64,000 nt of DNA, taken from positions 43,494 through 107,493 of the forward strand of contig JAKTTT010000070.1 in the NCBI GenBank assembly GCA_030581615.1. The letters are read 5' to 3'. Positions 41,743 to 54,800 of the stretch are shown in pieces. The first letter of the stretch is position 1. The number at the start of each line of letters is the position of its first letter. The notes beneath the pieces are model-generated. The model worked only from the letters and a program-made list of their open reading frames with translations. It ran no database searches and was not told the DNA's origin. A program made the position numbers and the translations under genes. The stretch is from Alloascoidea africana. Taxonomy: Eukaryota; Ascomycota; Alloascoideomycetes; Alloascoideales; Alloascoideaceae.

Positions 41743-43527
41743 ATGAAGCTGTCACCGTTTACCATCTCAGCCTTACTTTTGGCAAGTGCTCATAGTGGGT
41801 TTGCCGAAGAAGATGCCCAGGTAGCAAGACCTGATTTTAAGGTATGAACACCATTGAATGGTTGTTGAGAGATTCCTGCAGCTAAGCATCGAGCACTAAC
41901 TGTGGGTTCACAGCCGTTGTCAATCAAAGCCCCATTCTTTGAACAGTTTGATAAGGATCCAGAGTCTAGATGGAAAGTCTCTCACGTAAAAAAAGAGGGT
42001 GAACAAGAACTTTCGTACACCGGAAAATGGAAATTCGAGGAACCCCATGTTTTCCCAGGGTTTAAAGGTGATAAAGGCTTAGTCCTGAAGACGCCAGCTG
42101 CTCGCCATGCGATCAGTGCCGAATTTGAGGAGATATTTGATAACACTGATAATACTTTAGTCCTCCAGTATGAGATCAAGACACAGGATGGGCTCAATTG
42201 TGGTGGTGCCTATCTCAAATTGCTCTCTGCGCAGGATAAGGTTGATCCAGAACAGTTTTCTGGGGACACACCTTATCAATTGATGTTTGGTCCCGACAAA
42301 TGTGGTAGTACGAATAAAGTTCATTTAATTATCCGTCGCAAGAATCCATTCACCGGCGAATACGAGGAGAAACATTTGAACAATGCTCCAATGGGTAGAT
42401 ATCCTAAGCATTCAGTTCTGTACACACTTATTATTAAGCCAAATCAGGATTTTGAGATTAGAATCAATGGCGAAGTTGCAAAGGCTGGTAATTTACTTGA
42501 CCCTAAGGTTCTCAAGCCTTCCCTGGATCCACCGGAAGAAATTGACGACGAAACTGATGTCAAGCCTGAAGATTGGGTCGATGAGCAAAAAATTCCAGAC
42601 CCCGACCAGGCTGTTAAGCCAGACGACTGGGATGAAGATGCACCATACGAAATTCCTGATCCGGAAGCAAAAAAACCTATCGATTGGGATGAGGAGGCAC
42701 CTGAGTATATTCCAGACCCCGAAGCCGAGATACCTGATGATTGGGATGAAGAAGAGGATGGCGAGTGGATTGCACCGGAGATTTACAACCCTGAATGTGA
42801 AGAACATGGCTGTGGTCCTTGGAACCCTCCAAAGATCAAGAACCCAGAGTACAAGGGCAAATGGAGACAGCCTCTTGTAGATAACCCATCATACAAAGGA
42901 GAATGGACACCACGTAAAGTTCCCAATCCACATTACTATAGAGATAGGACTCCTTCCAACTTGGAACCTATTTCTGCTATTGGATTCGAACTCTGGACTA
43001 TGCAAGCCAACATCCTCTTTGACAATATCTACCTTGGGCATTCTATTGAGCAGGCTGAAGAGATTGGAAATTCTACTTTTGTTCCCAAGTTGAATATCGA
43101 AGAAGAAGTGGCCGATGCAACTGCTCCAAAAGCCGACATCGAGCCTGAAGCTCCACCTTCTTTTGAAGACGAGACCGAGGGGTCTTCAACCATTGATATT
43201 ATTAAAGATGCGCTCAATGACCTTCTTATTGACATCCAAGCTTATGTTCGAGCCTTTCAGCTTGATCCCTTGGGAACACTTCAAAAAGACCCTATTTCTG
43301 CCATTACATATTCTTGTATTTTCCTTGGACTTTTCACCCTAGTCTTCGGTATTGGAAACTCCATTATATTTTTAATTTCAAATGGATTCAAACCTGTTTC
43401 TGTGATTGAGAAAGAAGCAGCTGCTTCCAAGAAACAAGAGAAAGAATCTGGCGAGGACGGAGAGCAAGAAGGTGCAACAAGCTCTTCCAAGAAGAGTGAA
43501 ACTAAGGCAAAAAGGAGAGTTTTGTAG
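41743..43527 (+). CDS. CNE1: Calnexin, ER lectin chaperone, 2 exons
   Basis: 570 residues. Exons 41743-41841 and 41914-43527. The 72-nt intron starts GTATGA and ends ACTAACTGTGGGTTCACAG. Exon 1 supplies the signal peptide (LSPFTISALLLASAHSGFA). The junction restores DFKPLSIKAPFFEQFD, the family N-terminus. Lectin domain with GGAYLKLLS and MFGPDKCGS. The P domain has four type-1 repeats (KPEDWVDEQKIPDPDQ and the next three) and type-2 repeats (GPWNPPKIKNPEYKGKW and the next two). One membrane segment at about 490-515 (YSCIFLGLFTLVFGIGNSII), then a Glu/Ser/Lys cytosolic tail. It binds monoglucosylated N-glycoproteins during folding. Confidence 0.96.
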
Positions 43528-46500
43528 ACAGAGAAAGTCGTAGTCTATACATAAAATATTGTAGTTTTGAAATAAACATTAACCAAAAATGAATTGGAAT
43601 GGTAAAATATCTGGTTTTGTTAACAAGTGAGTGTGTTCAAAGGTTTCCATTATCATGTGTTTGTGTTTTTTGAGTTTCTCTTGGAGTCTTTCAAGTCTTT
43701 ACTAACTACAAGTCGCGTTATAACCTGATTCTTAGAAGAAATTGTCTCCAACAAGTATGAAAAGGTACTTCATCAATTAGTTAATCTGTTTGTATGGACC
43801 AGGTTCACAAATCTTCATAACGAACTGTTTCGCTTCCTACCTACTATACATGGCTGACTATATGTCAAATACTTTGAAAAAACTAGTAATAGGGTCATTG
43901 ACATTTATTTTACGAAGCTTTCGTGATCACAGTATCAGCATTCGCTAAAGTGCCAATTTTTTGAAATGTCGCATACTTTTGGAAGCTATGGCATTAAAAT
44001 TCTTCCCGTCTGGCCAGAGTAGTAACTCACAATTTAGTGAGCAACTTGCTTTGTTGCTATATGCTCTGTTATATTCTCTAGAAGATCAGTTTATTAGTGC
44101 TTAACCTCGATCAAAGTTTGTTTTCAAACTCATATCGACCCGCCGGTCTTTGGAATTATTGTCTTGGGATTGCTAAGAGTTCACCGTTTCCAAATGAAGA
44201 AACAGTAGTCAAACACTATAAATTTCCAAACCCTCTCGAGAGCGTAGATTCTAGATCTATTTCTTGTACTAAAATAATGACAAAGATCAGCTACGTGTCT
44301 TCTAGATGTAATTTAAAATCTTTCGTCACTGTCTGAACATGAAACAATAATTAGAACTGACTCGCATATCAATTGGATGATTTTTAACTAGCTTTAATCA
44401 GAATCAAAAAGTATTATGGCATATACACGGTGGTGTCTTTTTGTTTGTACACTGAACCAACACCATGAAAAGGAAACCCATGACATTTAAGTTTACTAAT
44501 AATTAGAACTATGTCAAGTACTAAACCACTTCAGAGTGCACACGAGTTGTATGAAATTATCTATGTTTTAAAAAATGTGATACGGGAAACATATGCAACA
44601 AGGAAAGTTCAACTCAAGCTTCTATTGATACAGTACATGTTTAAGTTCACTTTCTCATGAATAGAGTTCCATTGGTATGTCAACACCATCAGTGGCCATT
44701 TCCAAAAACATAGACAAGTGCGAAAGTGTACAATCACGTACCTTTCTGCTTTTACAAAATCTGGGGTGAAATAAACTGTTAACTTAACGAAACCGCGGCC
44801 ATTAGCAAACAAGCGAAACATAACAGAAAGTCTTTGTACACATAACGTTTTCCTGAATTTCCGATATTTTCGAAAAGATGTACAAGTCCTAATGTACTTT
44901 TCACTTGGTATACAAACTATCATTGGCCATTGGTATCAATAAATCATTTGCTAGAATTATGCAAATTTAATTCACTATACTCAATCACTTCAAACCAGAT
45001 GATGTTGCGCTTCATGACGAGTTAATCAAGAAATCCATTCTAACGCTGTAGCAGAGCCCACAGTTTCCCATACTTTGATAAACTCAAAAGTCCGACTTGC
45101 TTGACGCGACCTAGAAAGAGGTACTCTCGATAAGTTATAACAGTGTCTTTTAATGTTTTTTGAGCATTACCCATCACAATTCATTGTTCTAGGCCGTCTG
45201 TCGATGGTGACTGTTCCTAAGTATTGATAATGCTTGAGAAGTTGTTGGCTTTTTGCCTAGTCCAAAAATCCAGCACTTAAATTGTCATCTCGATACCATT
45301 CCAAGTCGAGACAGCAGGGAATACATGAATTAAAATTGTAATAACTGATCGTCATCAGTGTTGTAGGTTGAATCATTATCAAACAAATAGCGGGTATTTT
45401 GCTTCCGAATAATCTCAGCTCTTTTGGGTGTTGAGACTGTCGAGAGACAATGATATCTATTCAAAGCATTGAGGACTTTGGATATTGCTATTTGAGGGAC
45501 GAAAATAAAGTATCTGCCTGGTTATTAAAAAAGGCGTTGGTCGTTCTTTCCCATTGAAGCACAAAGCTAGTTATGCTGGCACGTCGAATGTTGGGCTGTT
45601 GAAAAGAAGCAATGAATACACATCAAACGAGAAGACACAAGAGGATTACAAGTGCCCTTTATATAAGAAAGATTTTTTTTATCTTATTTTTCCCCATTTC
45701 CTCAAATTTGACATAATGAGGAGATTTTGACTTGTGGTTCATTGATAATGGGGGACAGTTGTGAAATTGAGTGAACCTCAACCCAATGCTACCTCCACAA
45801 AATCAAGGGAAGGTGATATCGGGGCTCAATAGATACCTCAACCGCACACAGCCTTGCCCTATATTCTTTGATGATAGGATAGATTTTATTATGGCTAGGG
45901 AGTAATACGAGCTGTGCCAAACACGAGGCATGAATTATGAACCAGCCTTGACATGAAAAGGGTTTTGTGAAACAGAAAATCACTTTGGGGGATTTTATTG
46001 CTCTACCCTACGCTTTTCTATATGTGATTACCAATAGTCTCCTAATTGGATAAGCGTGACAATAAAATATCTAAAGGAATCTAAAGGAGTAAAGTGTTTC
46101 TAGCGTTTCCCTGAACAAGATTCTGTTACTTATCAGTGTAAACCCAATGATTTTGGTTTCATAGCATCCTGAGATCTCATGCACGTCTTGAATTTTTTGT
46201 AAGCCGAAGCTTCACTCATGGATAGCACACATCAGAAGTTTTTTGAATAACTGTATCACTATAATTGATATGTTACCTTTTTCTATATCTCCAAATAATA
46301 ACTTTTAACAACCAGAAAAAAATTCAATAGGGCAATTGCCCTTTTGATTCGGAAACAATAGAGGCCTTTCCAAAACTTCCAACTCGTTTATTCATATCAG
46401 TACTAATCCATTGCGCCAACACCACCACAACTAAAAGCTTGAAGTTACAGTCAAACAGGAAACAAAGGCCATATAAATTACCGTAGTGGCACATCCAGAG

Positions 46501-49500
46501 CCCTTGATATTGCCTGTGGCTCGAGGAACAGGAACAGGAACTCATATACTGCCTATTTGATCCATTAAAATAAAAAAGTTGACGTGCTGTTAAGCCAAAA
46601 AGAAACCTGACAAGAAATCGAAATTAATGTTTGGAGATAACTACATAAAATATTACAATTTATACCTTTTCCCGTGTTTCTTGATCTATGTGATAACCAT
46701 AACGTGATTTACAGTAGATTATGCTCTACACAGGACTATCACTTTGCAAACAAAGATTCCATTTCCGAATGGTTTCCATAAACAGCGAGTACCACTCGTC
46801 AAAAGACTGATTCTTGCTTTTGCTATTGTGCACTTCTTTGCTTTGACTAGTATGAATGATGTGTTCTCAAATGGCTATAGGATGACTCAAAGTCATGTTT
46901 TAGCTGATTTTAAGGTTTGCTAATGATTCATAAAAGCCAAACAAAAGAGGACTGCCAACTATTTTCACTATTCTTTTTTGAAGTAGTGACTAGTTCTTTC
47001 TACCAATCTTTATATGAAAAAAAAATCTATGCCAAAGTGCTGGAGAACTAGTGGAAGAAAGAAGCTGAGATGAGTTAAGCTTTGGCTTACATGAATGATG
47101 AGCCGGAAAACAGGAAAACAGAGATTCCGTATTCCAGAATAAAGAAAATGAACATAACATTTTTCACAACGAGATGCAAACATGTCTATAGAATAACACA
47201 AATTTTTGTTTTTCCGGTACAACGATCTGTGCCCATGTACCCCAAAGGTAGACAAAGTTTGTTCTCCAGATAGAAGGGCTGGAACACCGGGCCTTTCTAA
47301 GCACGGGCCTAGCCTGTTCCCACCATTCTGTTCTACTACTTTCCAATAGAAATAGAGTTTAAAAACAATAGTTAAAATAATGATAACTTAAAAAGGAAAC
47401 AACTCAAAAGTTGTTGCACATTAGGGTGAATATAGTAGGCGTTCCAAAGAATTGTGCCTTCCAGTCCAAAATTAGGTGTCATTTCCTACGGCACAGACTT
47501 AATCATAGGCTACAAATGATCTGGTTCACGGCTGAATGTTGAAGGAGCAATGACTGGATAGTGGTATTTTTTCAGTTTTCATTCGTTTTACGAAACAAAT
47601 CTCTATAGTTGTTGTAAGGGCGTTGGATAAAATTAATGGATGATCTAATTATACACCTATTTTTCCAACGGTCTTTCGGGTCCAATTCCTATTTGTAGTG
47701 AATTGCTATATGCAGGGTTACGGTTTTTTTTTAATTGTACGTGAAGTCTCACGCATGCTGATTTGCGCGCACCCCCTAATCCCAACTTTAAGGATACAGT
47801 CTTAACAAAAATCCATGTACTGGGCATGCAAACTCTGATGGCTGAGGGACACATAGATAAACGTAATTGAACGCAAAGATGCTCATCTGCGCTCCGGTAC
47901 CTTCTTTTTCCGCGCGTTAGAACTTCTCTTTACTTTAAAACTTGATATAGAAGTTGAACATTGCAAATCATCGTATGAAGAAAGGAACTATATTTTAGAA
48001 AATGCTTACGTTATTCATTCGAATTCTCTGGCAAATAACTTTTCCAACTGTTTTCAGGTAATCTACTGGGGGGACAGAATCGTAAAGGCTGCAGAACCTT
48101 AGCGCGGAGAAGAGTGTTTTCTTCCCCGAAGACTCGAGCCTCGGCTTGACATTGCCGATGACGCTATGAGCAAGATAGTTTTGAATGAAAACCGACCAAA
48201 GGCATGCACCAAGAGATCATACTCTACAAATCATGCGTGAACTGTCAATTGTTTGGTTGCATCTTATCTAACCTTTTGTCAGACATGATTGACGGTTCTG
48301 ATTCCAATATTGTGCCGGAATCTGCTTATGATCTAAGTGTTGCTTCTCAATATGTTTGTCTTACTTGTGATACACACTGCTACTACGGTCATCCCAAAAA
48401 TCACTTGCTACCACTTGTGTAATGTAGAATATTCCGCGCAAAGACTTCGCCTACTCTGCTAAAAAATGATTCCTACTACAATTGACATGTAAATAACTTC
48501 AGTTGATGTAAAGTTTGCATACATGGTATCTGGCTGCTTCTTGATTATTTCATAGGTCAGGCGCCTATAGTCAGCAAAGAAAAAGTAAAGATCTTCTTCG
48601 TTCTGTGTGAGAAGAGAAATAGCTGGCATTTCAGATAACAGGGGCAACAGAATTGATTGATGCTGATCGAAAAAAACTCTCTGAAACATTGGTGGTGATG
48701 AGAACTTGAGATGCTAAATACTAGAACCACTTTCCACTCGAACACCACAAGTAAATCCAAATAATAATCTTGAGAAAATGCAAAACAATGTTAATAGCAG
48801 ATAGATCTTCGAAACCTGGAATTTATGAAAAGACGGTTGTTCCCGCGTAAACGGCTCAACTCTAGACTTCATTATTTCCTCTTTGGGCCTTCATAGGCAT
48901 TCCCATCTTAGTTACAGGAGTTGCTATTTCCCGAAGTTGCCAACGAACTTGTTCGGCTAAGATGCGAAACGGTACCATTCATGGAAATTTTTAAAAATGA
49001 CTATCACAATAATGATTGAGCTCACTGAACTTTGCCAGGTGCGTTAGGATGCGACTTCGAAATTCCCCATTATGCAAGTAAAAACGGTGCAGCATAGCGG
49101 CAACTATAAGTGCTTCAAACCGGTTTCCAAAAACAGTAATGTAGTGCTTATACCATCAAATCAAAGATTGAAGTCTTCAAGATTGCTGACATGAAAGCGA
49201 TGCCCAGCTCTAGTTAACAAAAAGAAAGATTGTTAGTTTGTGTTTAAAGGCGTTTTAATAAATAGTCAGGACGCGACTCCATGTAGAGATGAGATAGAGA
49301 GCTGGGATGCCGAGGAGGCGTTTACATCTTGTTCCTGTATGGTTATAAATCTAGGCAAATAAACTATGAAATGCAAGCATTGTTTTTAAAACTTTCCTGC
49401 CATGCTCCCCCTAAAGATTTACCCAGGATAACCTTCGTCCTAAATCATGATTTTACTAAACTTGTTTATTCTAGAGTGAAGATTCCAAGCACTTATGACC

Positions 49501-50056
49501 TTACACAGATGATGTTTCTCAGAAGTACGTAACTTCTTTTTGAAATACCTACAATTTGAGCAGTCACTGTTAGAAATATATGACTATAATACAATGTTAC
49601 ACTACAAGTTGATAATGACCCCATACGAAGAGGACACATACGCAAAAAGGGAAAATGAAACTTCACTTTGATTCTTACTCCGCGTGGCTGAAGCCAATAG
49701 CTTGTTGCTCAGTAAATTTGCATATATTGCAGTAGACAAAGCCTATGAAATGTTATACCAGCTAAAATTACATTACAAATTGAAGAGCAAATCACACAAA
49801 AAAACACTCTATCAATCGGGGTCCCAGTAAAATGGTAATGCATGCAAAACTAAAATCAAAAATAAAAACATAAGGAAAAAACAAAAATGAAAAGTGGGTG
49901 CTTCCATTTTTTTTCGAGCATCCAATTGGTGTTTTTGCGAACACCAAAAATCTGCTCAATATTGACAATTTTGCAATTACTATTCAAATAGAATAGAATA
50001 TAAGCCCAGCACCATAACTGTCATAATAATCAACTCCAATAATAACAGTCGTCAAA
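43528..50056. other. Very long gene-poor region
   Basis: 6.5 kb of AT-rich DNA where no coding frame, intron-split gene, RNA gene or repeat family could be supported. The few frames of 60-105 codons on both strands are unlike proteins. It follows the 3' end of the C2H2 regulator gene and of calnexin, so it is not needed as a promoter for either. Confidence 0.5.
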
Positions 50057-51847
50057 CTAAAACTTCAAGTTCTTTGCTTTACTTATCCGCTTATTATATC
50101 TCGAACTTTTATTCTGATGAACCAGTTTCTCATGTCTCTGAACAGAGTCTGATCTATTAAAAGGCTTTGAGCAGTATTTGCAAGTATATTGCATCCCTTT
50201 CTCGTTATGCTGATGCTTCAAATGCCTCCTCAACTCGCTTGCACTGTTTAACCCAATTATACTCCATGGACAATGTGAGTGCTTGCACTTGAAAGGACGC
50301 GTGATTTCAAAATCATCCAAGTGTTGTGCAAATTTATCAAGCTTTGTGAACTTCATTGAGCAGTGATTGCATTTGTACACACCCTTTTTGTTTGTGGTCA
50401 AAATCTTGTTCCAAACTACTTTATTTAGTTTGATCTGCTCATATAGAGGTAGTTCCTTTTGCTGTGGTTGCAGCTGTTCATGGGGCTGTGTTGAGATATG
50501 CGATTGTTGTTGTTGTTGCTGTTGTTGGTGGTGGTGTTGTTGTTGTTGCTGAAGAAATTGAGATCGGGTGGCTTGTTGAGGTTTAAAATGTGGAATGAAA
50601 CCATGAGCGGGATGGTTTTCAAGTCCTTGATGAGGGTGTACAAACATATCAAAACTGTTTTGATCCGCAATGTGATGTAGTTGAGTAGTTATTTGATGTT
50701 GATGACTTGGTTGGTGCTGCTGTATTTGACCTTGATTTGTCAAGTCAAAAAGTGGAGTGCCTGCTTGGTGATAACCTTGTATTCCAATACTCTGTTGCTG
50801 CTTAGAGTTGGTGAAACTTGGAGGATCTTGAAAATAAGAGCATGGAACAATATCAGACATTAAAGGAGTAAAGAATGAAGATGAAGATTGAGGGGGCCGA
50901 CTCTGGTCAATACTCTCAGTTACTCCAAACCCGTGAAATCCTACACCAGGCACGTTCAAACTGTTTTGGACGTTGCCATTATGTGTTAGCTCCTTGGGGG
51001 CAATCATAGAAGTCGTACTCTTCTGAGATTTCAGAACTTGGTTAAGTTCATCCCTTGAATTTTGATCCAGAAATAACATCTGTTTTGCCATTGATGATTG
51101 ATCTTGAGCTAATCCAAGGTTTGCCGAGCCTACGGAAGCAGGTCCCGAAATGCTACTTGAAGTAGGGGCTGGCGATAAAGGAAACTTCATGAAATCGAAT
51201 TTTTCGTCCCTTTTAGACATTTCTTCAACGCCATCTTCACAGGAAGGTACTCGGCTTGTGCCAATACTGTTCACGGAAAGTCCATCTAACGAACTTGGAG
51301 AAGTAGGGATTGTCATGCTTGCTGGACTCATCAGTGAGCTCGGAACAATGTGCGCGTTTTGCTGGTTGTGATAGTTGAAATGGGAATGCCCACTGACGCC
51401 GAGTTCTACACCAGATCCAAATCCACCAGATATTGGTGCAGATGGTATAATACCATTACTAGAGTGCTGATCAGCTCCAGCCAGATAATTGTTCAACCTC
51501 TGCAGGGTTTTAGAATCAAGATTTAGCCCAGTAGATGTTGGTACTAGGTTGTGGTCACAAACGGAAAAGGTTTTGGTCTCGAGGTTTTGGGGTGAAAGAA
51601 TACTGCTGCTGGTGTTTGAAGTGTTGGATCCACCAGAAGCTGAACTTGAGGTTTCATCTGGAAGTAAAGAGTGTAATTGTGATGGAGCTTCCATTTCTAT
51701 ATTTGATAACTCGTGAATTTGTAAAAAATCGTTTTCATTAACACTGCTGGAACAGCTGTGATCGTTTTTGTAATTTTGGTGTACAGATGAAGAATCAAAT
51801 TCAGATAGAGAAGTTCTGAGATGCTTCTGAAAGGGCGAACTGACCAT
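50057..51847 (-). CDS. C2H2 zinc-finger transcription factor
   Basis: 596 residues from the ATG at 51847; the open frame extends to 51919 but starts there with TTG. Most of the protein (1-475) is low-complexity Ser, Asn, Gln and Pro, including a Gln/His run at about 448-468 (QQQQQHHHQQQQQQQQ). The DNA-binding part is at the C-terminus, about 500-580. A first finger starts YKCNHCSMKFTKLDKFAQH. A second is of atypical spacing (FKCKHSHCPWSIIGLNSASE followed by RRHLKHQH). A third is regular (YTCKYCSKPFNRSDSVQRHE...H). The HCPWSIIG motif resembles a small group of fungal regulators, but I cannot name the orthologue. Very long gene-free flanks on both sides fit a heavily regulated morphogenesis or stress regulator. 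Confidence 0.85.
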   Translation of the reverse strand: MVSSPFQKHLRTSLSEFDSSSVHQNYKNDHSCSSSVNENDFLQIHELSNIEMEAPSQLHSLLPDETSSSASGGSNTSNTSSSILSPQNLETKTFSVCDHNLVPTSTGLNLDSKTLQRLNNYLAGADQHSSNGIIPSAPISGGFGSGVELGVSGHSHFNYHNQQNAHIVPSSLMSPASMTIPTSPSSLDGLSVNSIGTSRVPSCEDGVEEMSKRDEKFDFMKFPLSPAPTSSSISGPASVGSANLGLAQDQSSMAKQMLFLDQNSRDELNQVLKSQKSTTSMIAPKELTHNGNVQNSLNVPGVGFHGFGVTESIDQSRPPQSSSSFFTPLMSDIVPCSYFQDPPSFTNSKQQQSIGIQGYHQAGTPLFDLTNQGQIQQHQPSHQHQITTQLHHIADQNSFDMFVHPHQGLENHPAHGFIPHFKPQQATRSQFLQQQQQHHHQQQQQQQQSHISTQPHEQLQPQQKELPLYEQIKLNKVVWNKILTTNKKGVYKCNHCSMKFTKLDKFAQHLDDFEITRPFKCKHSHCPWSIIGLNSASELRRHLKHQHNEKGMQYTCKYCSKPFNRSDSVQRHEKLVHQNKSSRYNKRISKAKNLKF

Positions 51848-54800
51848 TGTAAATAGAATCCCGACTGGGCTGTTGTAGAAGATACAGTTTCTCAAGCAGC
51901 TGAGAGAATAAGCAATCAATTAAGTGTTGAAAAAAGGTTTGGATTTTGGTTTTCTCTTTGGTTAATTTAGTGATGGAAAGTTTTATACGGAATGCAGAGG
52001 TAAATATCTTTATATTTATACGTCGATCAATGGATATGGATTAGGGAAGGGGGAGGGGCGAGAATGTAGGAAAAGGGAAAAGCGTATAGTTTATTCCGAA
52101 AAAATAAAAGAAGATTCAGAGGGTGCTCATTGTACCTCACATAGTAGACAAAAAAAGCATCACTGAGCCTTGCGAATACTAACGGCTCAGTCACCTTAGG
52201 GGGCCGTGAACGAAGAGGTCGGCAGGCGCTTCTGCACAGCACATCATTGTGATTCAACGTGCAGAGCTGTACAAGTATGCTGTTAGCCGTGCTAATCTCT
52301 GGCCCTGCGTTTGAGTCTGAGCCCTCAAGCTCCATAACTTTCGTCAGAGCAAATGGACAGAGAAAAAGATTCCACCCTCCATTGGCTGGGCGTGAGCAAA
52401 TATGTGCTCAGTTTGAACACTTTTTTCCGAAATCACCACCTTCACGACTATCTCTTGGTTTTCGCGGGTCTCTCCAAGAGCTCCAGACAAATGCCATCTA
52501 GAGTGCGAAAGCACTTTGTACCTCGCAATTGTGTACCAGATTTCTTTTCTACTTTTTCTTTTTTTGGTTTATTATCAAGAAAGAAAGATTTTAATCTATC
52601 AACTTTGTCATTCACGGTAGATTCGTGCCGACTTGGGCGTAGTTCGGTTCTTTAGGATACGAAGCAGCGTGTTCAGCCTGGTATAACACCCAAAAAGGAG
52701 GTAAGGAAAAGGAAGTTGCGAACTTCCGCTTCCGGATTTGAGCGCGTTGTGTAGAATCCTAATCTTCCCGATAGTTGTGCCTTCGGCGTCGACAGCCCGA
52801 AGCCGATCCTGCGCCTGTTCTTCAACACACCAAAGGGGACTAGAAGATTTACGTTGAAATAATGTGCATTGTACATTGTAGTCTCTTTTTTTTTCAAAGA
52901 ACTTTTTCTTTGACAAATCTAAGCTAGAATAGGAGACGTTGGCCCTTGAAGCTGGTTGCTGTACGAAGTGCGCCGAGAAGAGAACATCTTTAGGGGGCGA
53001 ACGAAAACAAAAAATCATAGTTAGCACTATCGTAATGCTTAAATACGAGCACTTTAGATCTGCTGGACATTAAAGTTCCTACACTCCTAGAGAAGTTTTC
53101 TAGCATGAACATTAGAGAAGACTTCTCCGGCACCGGATCTTCTATACTCTGCTATCAACACAGTTCCGCTTGTGACCTCCTTCTTATTGATCAATTTAAT
53201 TGACGTTATTTATTACAACTATCGCTCTATATTTTTAGCCATTACCGTAAAGTTATTGATATATTATCATCTTCTCATGTAAATGGCCCAAAATAGTAAT
53301 TTAAATAAGCTTTTCTTATCGGCAGCATTAATTAGTGTACCGATCTTTTGTAAGTTACTTTTTATCCCACTTCTTTCGTCTCCTCTAGATGGTTTCCTTA
53401 ATGCTAGAACACACACCCCTGAGCCCAATTCATAAACCGTTGGAGTCAGAAGGCCACGTGAAATCATGCCTTTGCTGTATTTATCCTTTTCTTTTTTTTT
53501 ATCTTCCGGGCCATCGTATTTCCGAAGAGCATAAATTCATTTTCTAAGACAAATAGACATTAACCGAGAAAAAAGTGCTGTCTCTAGCGGGCTGAAAGTG
53601 CCGCTCGCTAATTTTCCATTTTTCACAAGAACCTTTTGGCATTAGTGGAAAGCTTATTATTCAAATTCTACTGCCATTGTAGTTTAGTAAGTGAATAAAG
53701 TGTTGAAGTTATTGCCTGCTTTCCGTATTCTTTTTTCCAAACAGATTATGTATATGCTAGAGCGGAAATAATACATGTCCTAGCTTTCTTCAGTTAAAAT
53801 TCGACTATCATCCCAACGGCCACTAAAAATTACAAAGACAATCTTTGAGACCTACAGTAAGACATTCTATTCTAAGTAGGTACAAGATTAAAAATGCCAA
53901 TATCAGGCCCTCTATTTTCAGTCATATTTCGTCTAAATGACACGGTGACACAAAAGAAACATTTGTCCAAGCGAAGTTGATAGCATGTGCATATAGTCCT
54001 TTTTATAGTTACTGTTTCATCTCTCCTTGAACAATGCCAATTAAGATGATGCTACATTTGTATAGAGAATTCACGGAATGCCTATAACCTCTTTATTGAA
54101 AATACTATTTTGATCTACAAATCTGGGGTGGACAGAATCTGTCATACCTGAAGCTTATTACTTGACTGGATTTTTGGTTCTGCTTCATTCTTTTCATCTA
54201 TCTATCTGTACCATAAAATACATTCTTTCAATAATAATCCAGTCAATATATATGGTTATAAGAATCCTTGAAATCTCCTATTTTAATGAGAAGGGAAAAG
54301 GAGTAATCCTAGCCAAATAAGGATTTGATGAAGAATTCCCAAGCTTAGAGTTTAAACAATCTTTCTGGTCGTTACATAATTCATGCGGATTACAGATATT
54401 CCATCTAAACAGCTTAATTTATTAGGAAGGGCTTGGCAATAGAAATGTTTTTCCATAAATTCTCCTTCCATTCACATGAATTTGAATTTCTTAAAACTTC
54501 GTTTTCCATCAGACCGAGGAGCACTTTGGTTATTTTTCCTTACGATTTCAAATTGTTGATTTGAGAAGCGCACACTGTAAATACTCACTAGGAAACAGCA
54601 CAGCACCACTCAAAACTGTTGTATTTTTTGAAGACTCTTCTTACCTTGGCATTTAGGAGTGTGTAAAAAGCTCTAGATGATTGCTTGGAGTAGTGTTGGA
54701 GTACTGAGTCAATGAAAGGTACAATAATAAATGTGTCTTGTAATGCTGTACGTTATATAGTGACTAATTATGGGCATGGACAACCTATTGTTGTTATTAT

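Noticed and set aside
46324-46545. 73-codon minus-strand frame with a hydrophobic middle
   Set aside because: No in-frame partner exon and no known small membrane protein pattern.
48204-48422. 72-codon Cys-containing plus-strand frame in the gene-poor region
   Set aside because: CVNC and CLTC spacing looked finger-like, but there is no partner pattern and no splice sites link it to other frames.
52608-53027. 139-codon minus-strand frame upstream of the C2H2 gene
   Set aside because: No recognisable domain, no clear context, and the region also has other overlapping frames.
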